A stretch of DNA of 26,920 bases from URNF01 sp045531495 (GTDB lineage: Bacteria > Bacillota > Clostridia > Oscillospirales > Acutalibacteraceae): the NCBI GenBank assembly GCA_045531495.1, contig JAZSED010000023.1, positions 1 to 26,920 on the forward strand, read 5' to 3'. The notes beneath the pieces were generated by a model, which did not search any database, was not told where the DNA came from, and saw only the letters and a list, made by a program, of their open reading frames with translations. Position 1 is the first letter of the stretch, and each line of letters opens with the position of its first letter. Shown here one piece after another: positions 24,093 to 26,920 of the stretch. The position numbers and the translations under genes are program-made.

Positions 24093-26920
24093 ATGGAACA
24101 GATCATTCCCGAAAACACGGCCGCCGAAACCGCAGAAAAGCAAACGGAGCCTATGGAAGCGCCTGTGCCAACGGCTGAAGCGACGGTTGCGGAAGATACT
24201 GCGCCCGTGCAAGGCGCTGTGCCCGCCGCCGAGGAACAGGGCGACGAGAAAACCGTGGTATCTGTTGCTTCAGACAACACTGTACAGTTATCTATGGCCG
24301 TAGCACCGGTTATTAACTATGCTCTGCATCGCAACGGCGTGCGCATGGTGCAAAGCGTGACCATCACCAACACAACCGAAACAGATTTAAGTAACTTAAA
24401 ATTGTCTTTTGAATCGGCGCCGGCATTCGCAACCCCCCTGACGGTGGATATTAACTTCATTCCCGCAGGGAAATCCTATGAAATTACCGCGGTAGACCTG
24501 CATTTGGACGCGGATTTTCTGGCAGGTATGACCGAACGGTTAGAAGGTGAACTGCGTGCTACCCTTTCCACCGAAGAGGTGCTTGCCACTACCGTAGAGC
24601 CTATCTCCATTCTGGCCTTTGACCAATGGAGCGGTCTGCCGAACCATCCCGAACTGCTGGCGGCTTTCGTTACCCCGAATCATCCGATCCTGGCTACCGT
24701 TATCTCGCGCGCGGCAACCTTTCTGCATCAATGGACGGGGGAGTCGGCTTTTACGGCATATCAATCCAAAGACCCCGACCGCGTTTTGAAACAAGCGGCG
24801 GCTTTGTTCTGCGCATTAAAAGAGGAAAATCTCATTTACTGCGTTTGTCCTGCCAGCTTTGAAGAAACAGGGCAGCGTATCCGCTTGTGCGATATGGTGC
24901 TGCAACAAAAAATGGGCACCTGTATGGATTTGACCTTGTTGTACGCCTCGTGTTTGGAAGCGGTTGGCTTACATCCCCTGTTGATTTCAACGATAGGTCA
25001 CATTTTCACCGGTGTTTGGCTGGATGAACTCACTTTTTCGGACGCGGTGTTGGACGACCCCGCGATGATTACCAAACGCCTGGCGGACGGTGTCAACGAA
25101 ATCGCCGTTATAGAGACCACACAAGTGGTAAACGGCAGTAACGCGTCGTTTGACGATGCCGCGACAGCCGCCGAACGGCATTTTATCGGCAAAGACCCTA
25201 TTGAAAGCATCATCGACGTCAAGCGCGCACGCCTTTGCGGCGTCATTCCGATTCCGCAGCGCGTGCACGATGCGGACGGTTGGCATATTGAGCACGACCT
25301 GCCCATAGAAACGGGCAGCCTGCATGCACCGCGCGACATGGGAGACACCATTGACGTGTCCCCCGACGCTTTCGACCCGCAAGCCGTACCGAAAATGGTA
25401 CAGTGGGAGCGTAAACTGCTGGATTTGGGCCTGCGCAACAACCTTATCAGTTTGCGCTTCTCCAAAAACATCGTGCCGTTGCTCACCACCTCGTTAGACG
25501 ACCTGGAAGATGCTTTGTCCCAGGGCAAAGACTTTTCGGTCCTTCCCCGTCCGAGCGATTGGAAGGGTGTTGCCAATTTCGATTTTGAAACCATGCACGA
25601 CCCGCGCGAGTTTGCGGGACTGATTTCCTCTGAATACAAAAACGGTCGTCTGCGCTCCATACACAGCGAAGGCGAGCTGAATAAGACTATGAAAACCCTG
25701 TACCGCAACGTGAAAACGGCATTGGAGGAAAACGGTGCCAACACGTTGTATTTGGTGCTCGGTTTGTTACGCTGGTACGAAAACCCTCACAGCACCAAGC
25801 CGCGCTACGCCCCTGTTGTGCTATTGCCCGTGGAGCTGGTTCGCCGCGGCGGCAGTAAAGGATACGTCGTGCGTCTGCGTGATGATGAGCCGCAGATAAA
25901 CGTTACTATCCTCGAAAAAATGAAGCAGGATTTCGGCATCAACGTTGCGGGGCTGGATCCCCTGCCGATGGATGAACACGGCATTGATCTGCGCCGCGTG
26001 TTCACCGTTCTGCGTAAAGCGATGATGGGGCAGGACAGATGGGATATTCTGGAATCCGCCTATCTCGGCATTTTCTCCTTCTCGCAGTTCGTTATGTGGA
26101 ACGATATGCGCAACCGCAGTGAAGACCTGCTCAAAAACAAAATTGTACGCAGCCTGATAGACGGCAAATTGGCGTGGGATGCCAAACCGATGGAAATCGG
26201 CGCGCAGGTTTCGGAAGAAGGCACACTGTTGCCTATGCCCGCGGACGCATCACAGCTGTTTGCCATCAAAGCCGCCTGCAGCGGTGAAAGCTTTGTGTTG
26301 CACGGACCGCCCGGCACCGGTAAATCACAAACCATCACCTCCTTGATTGCCAATGCCTTGGCACAGGGTAAATCGGTACTGTTCGTTGCCGAAAAGAAAG
26401 CCGCACTTGAAGTGGTGCAAAAACGTTTGGAAGGCATCGGCATTGCGCCGTTCTGTCTCGAACTGCACTCTAACAAAACAAAGAAGCGCGCGGTGCTGGA
26501 GCAGTTGCGTATCGCTTCTGAGGTTACCCGCGACCAAACACCCGAGCAGTATGCGGAAAAGGCAGACCGCTTACGCGAATTGCGTGAAAACTTAGACTTC
26601 TATGCCGCACAGTTACATACCGTTCTGCCCTGCGGCTATTCGGTGTACGGACTTATCAACGAATATGAGGATTTCGCGGATGCACCCGACCTTGTGGTAT
26701 TTGACGCAGCATTTGCAGAAAACACCGACCGACACGTATTTGACAGTCATATCCTCGTTTTGGAGCGATTGGTAGCAGCGGCAAAGGCTCTGGGCCATCC
26801 TCATAACCACCCGCTTAGCGCCGTCGGCGTGCGGCAATACACCCAGCAGCTCCGCCAGGCACTCACCCCTACCGTGCAAGCGTATCGTAATGCCGCACAA
26901 GCATTTATTCCGCACGCGAC
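24093..26920 (+). CDS. DUF4011-type SF1 helicase with transglutaminase-like domain, N-terminal part
   Basis: 942 codons are visible and the frame stays open to the window end, so the C-terminus is missing. GGAGG (24081-24085) precedes ATG 24093. Residues 1-~70 are Glu/Ala/Pro-rich and disordered; ~70-170 look like a beta sandwich. A transglutaminase-like domain follows: GTCMDLTLLYASCLEAVGL (C277), then GHIFTGVWLDE (H303, D311) gives a possible Cys-His-Asp triad. From ~430 (KMVQWERKLLDLGLRNNLIS) starts the DUF4011 region. The helicase P-loop is GPPGTGKS (738-745), followed by VLFVAEKKAALEVVQKRL, typical of UPF1/Sen1-like SF1 enzymes. Full-length relatives often end in a restriction-endonuclease-like domain and DUF3320, to be sought outside the window. 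Such proteins recur in defence islands. Confidence 0.88.
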   Translation, partial: MEQIIPENTAAETAEKQTEPMEAPVPTAEATVAEDTAPVQGAVPAAEEQGDEKTVVSVASDNTVQLSMAVAPVINYALHRNGVRMVQSVTITNTTETDLSNLKLSFESAPAFATPLTVDINFIPAGKSYEITAVDLHLDADFLAGMTERLEGELRATLSTEEVLATTVEPISILAFDQWSGLPNHPELLAAFVTPNHPILATVISRAATFLHQWTGESAFTAYQSKDPDRVLKQAAALFCALKEENLIYCVCPASFEETGQRIRLCDMVLQQKMGTCMDLTLLYASCLEAVGLHPLLISTIGHIFTGVWLDELTFSDAVLDDPAMITKRLADGVNEIAVIETTQVVNGSNASFDDAATAAERHFIGKDPIESIIDVKRARLCGVIPIPQRVHDADGWHIEHDLPIETGSLHAPRDMGDTIDVSPDAFDPQAVPKMVQWERKLLDLGLRNNLISLRFSKNIVPLLTTSLDDLEDALSQGKDFSVLPRPSDWKGVANFDFETMHDPREFAGLISSEYKNGRLRSIHSEGELNKTMKTLYRNVKTALEENGANTLYLVLGLLRWYENPHSTKPRYAPVVLLPVELVRRGGSKGYVVRLRDDEPQINVTILEKMKQDFGINVAGLDPLPMDEHGIDLRRVFTVLRKAMMGQDRWDILESAYLGIFSFSQFVMWNDMRNRSEDLLKNKIVRSLIDGKLAWDAKPMEIGAQVSEEGTLLPMPADASQLFAIKAACSGESFVLHGPPGTGKSQTITSLIANALAQGKSVLFVAEKKAALEVVQKRLEGIGIAPFCLELHSNKTKKRAVLEQLRIASEVTRDQTPEQYAEKADRLRELRENLDFYAAQLHTVLPCGYSVYGLINEYEDFADAPDLVVFDAAFAENTDRHVFDSHILVLERLVAAAKALGHPHNHPLSAVGVRQYTQQLRQALTPTVQAYRNAAQAFIPHA

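Noticed and set aside
24079..24303. Short Arg/Lys/Pro-rich frame over the helicase start
   Set aside because: It overlaps the helicase reading frame (ATG 24093 with GGAGG), which continues open for 942 codons with recognisable domains.

Overview
The window looks like a chromosomal segment of a low-to-mid GC Gram-positive bacterium, most likely an uncultured gut-type Clostridia. The clues are strong AGGAGG-type ribosome sites, canonical sigma-A promoters, a PocR/AraC regulator, BspA-type leucine-rich repeats and a SEDS/PBP cell-wall pair. This placement is inference from gene style only. I saw no tRNA, rRNA, CRISPR array, insertion sequence or prophage gene.

Layout: (1) 2-495: the C-terminal part of an RlmA-type rRNA methyltransferase, ending at a perfect terminator hairpin. 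(2) 494-5191, minus strand: a 1565-residue protein with the order TIR - NACHT NTPase - about 28 BspA-type leucine-rich repeats. It has the architecture of an NLR immune receptor and is a strong candidate for a bacterial antiphage or abortive-infection sensor. (3) 5243-10937: a sugar-catabolism locus. A PocR/AraC regulator is divergent from isomerase, FGGY kinase, DUF4432 aldose-epimerase-like protein and class II aldolase; the two promoters overlap and the operon ends at an 18-bp hairpin. (4) 10967-13637: an acyltransferase with a zinc ribbon, overlapping a GltS-type glutamate symporter, ending at a hairpin shared with the opposing operon.

(5) 13639-23837, minus strand: the most unusual part. 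Eight tightly packed genes, in order of transcription, encode a pseudokinase, a Ser/Thr kinase fused to a vWA-like domain, a two-TM protein, a zinc-ribbon GTPase, a GAP1-like (GTPase-associated) membrane protein, a membrane-anchored degenerate FHA protein, a SEDS glycan polymerase (RodA/FtsW) and a class B PBP transpeptidase. Six of the eight genes are in overlapping pairs or runs (1- or 4-nt overlaps). The order FHA - RodA - PbpA plus kinases recalls the actinobacterial fhaB-pstP-rodA-pbpA-pknA-pknB cluster. Here the phosphatase is missing and a GTPase/GAP1 module, otherwise associated with predicted conflict systems, has been built in. (6) 24093-26920, plus strand: the start of a large divergent gene for a DUF4011-type SF1 helicase with an N-terminal transglutaminase-like domain, cut by the window edge. 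A 255-bp AT-rich bidirectional promoter region separates (5) and (6).

Working model (inference): the kinase/pseudokinase and GTPase/GAP1 pair sense a signal and act, through the FHA-like membrane protein, on the SEDS-PBP pair that builds peptidoglycan. The divergent helicase would be a nucleic-acid-directed partner. Whether this is a growth-control device or a defence system that halts wall synthesis cannot be decided from sequence alone.
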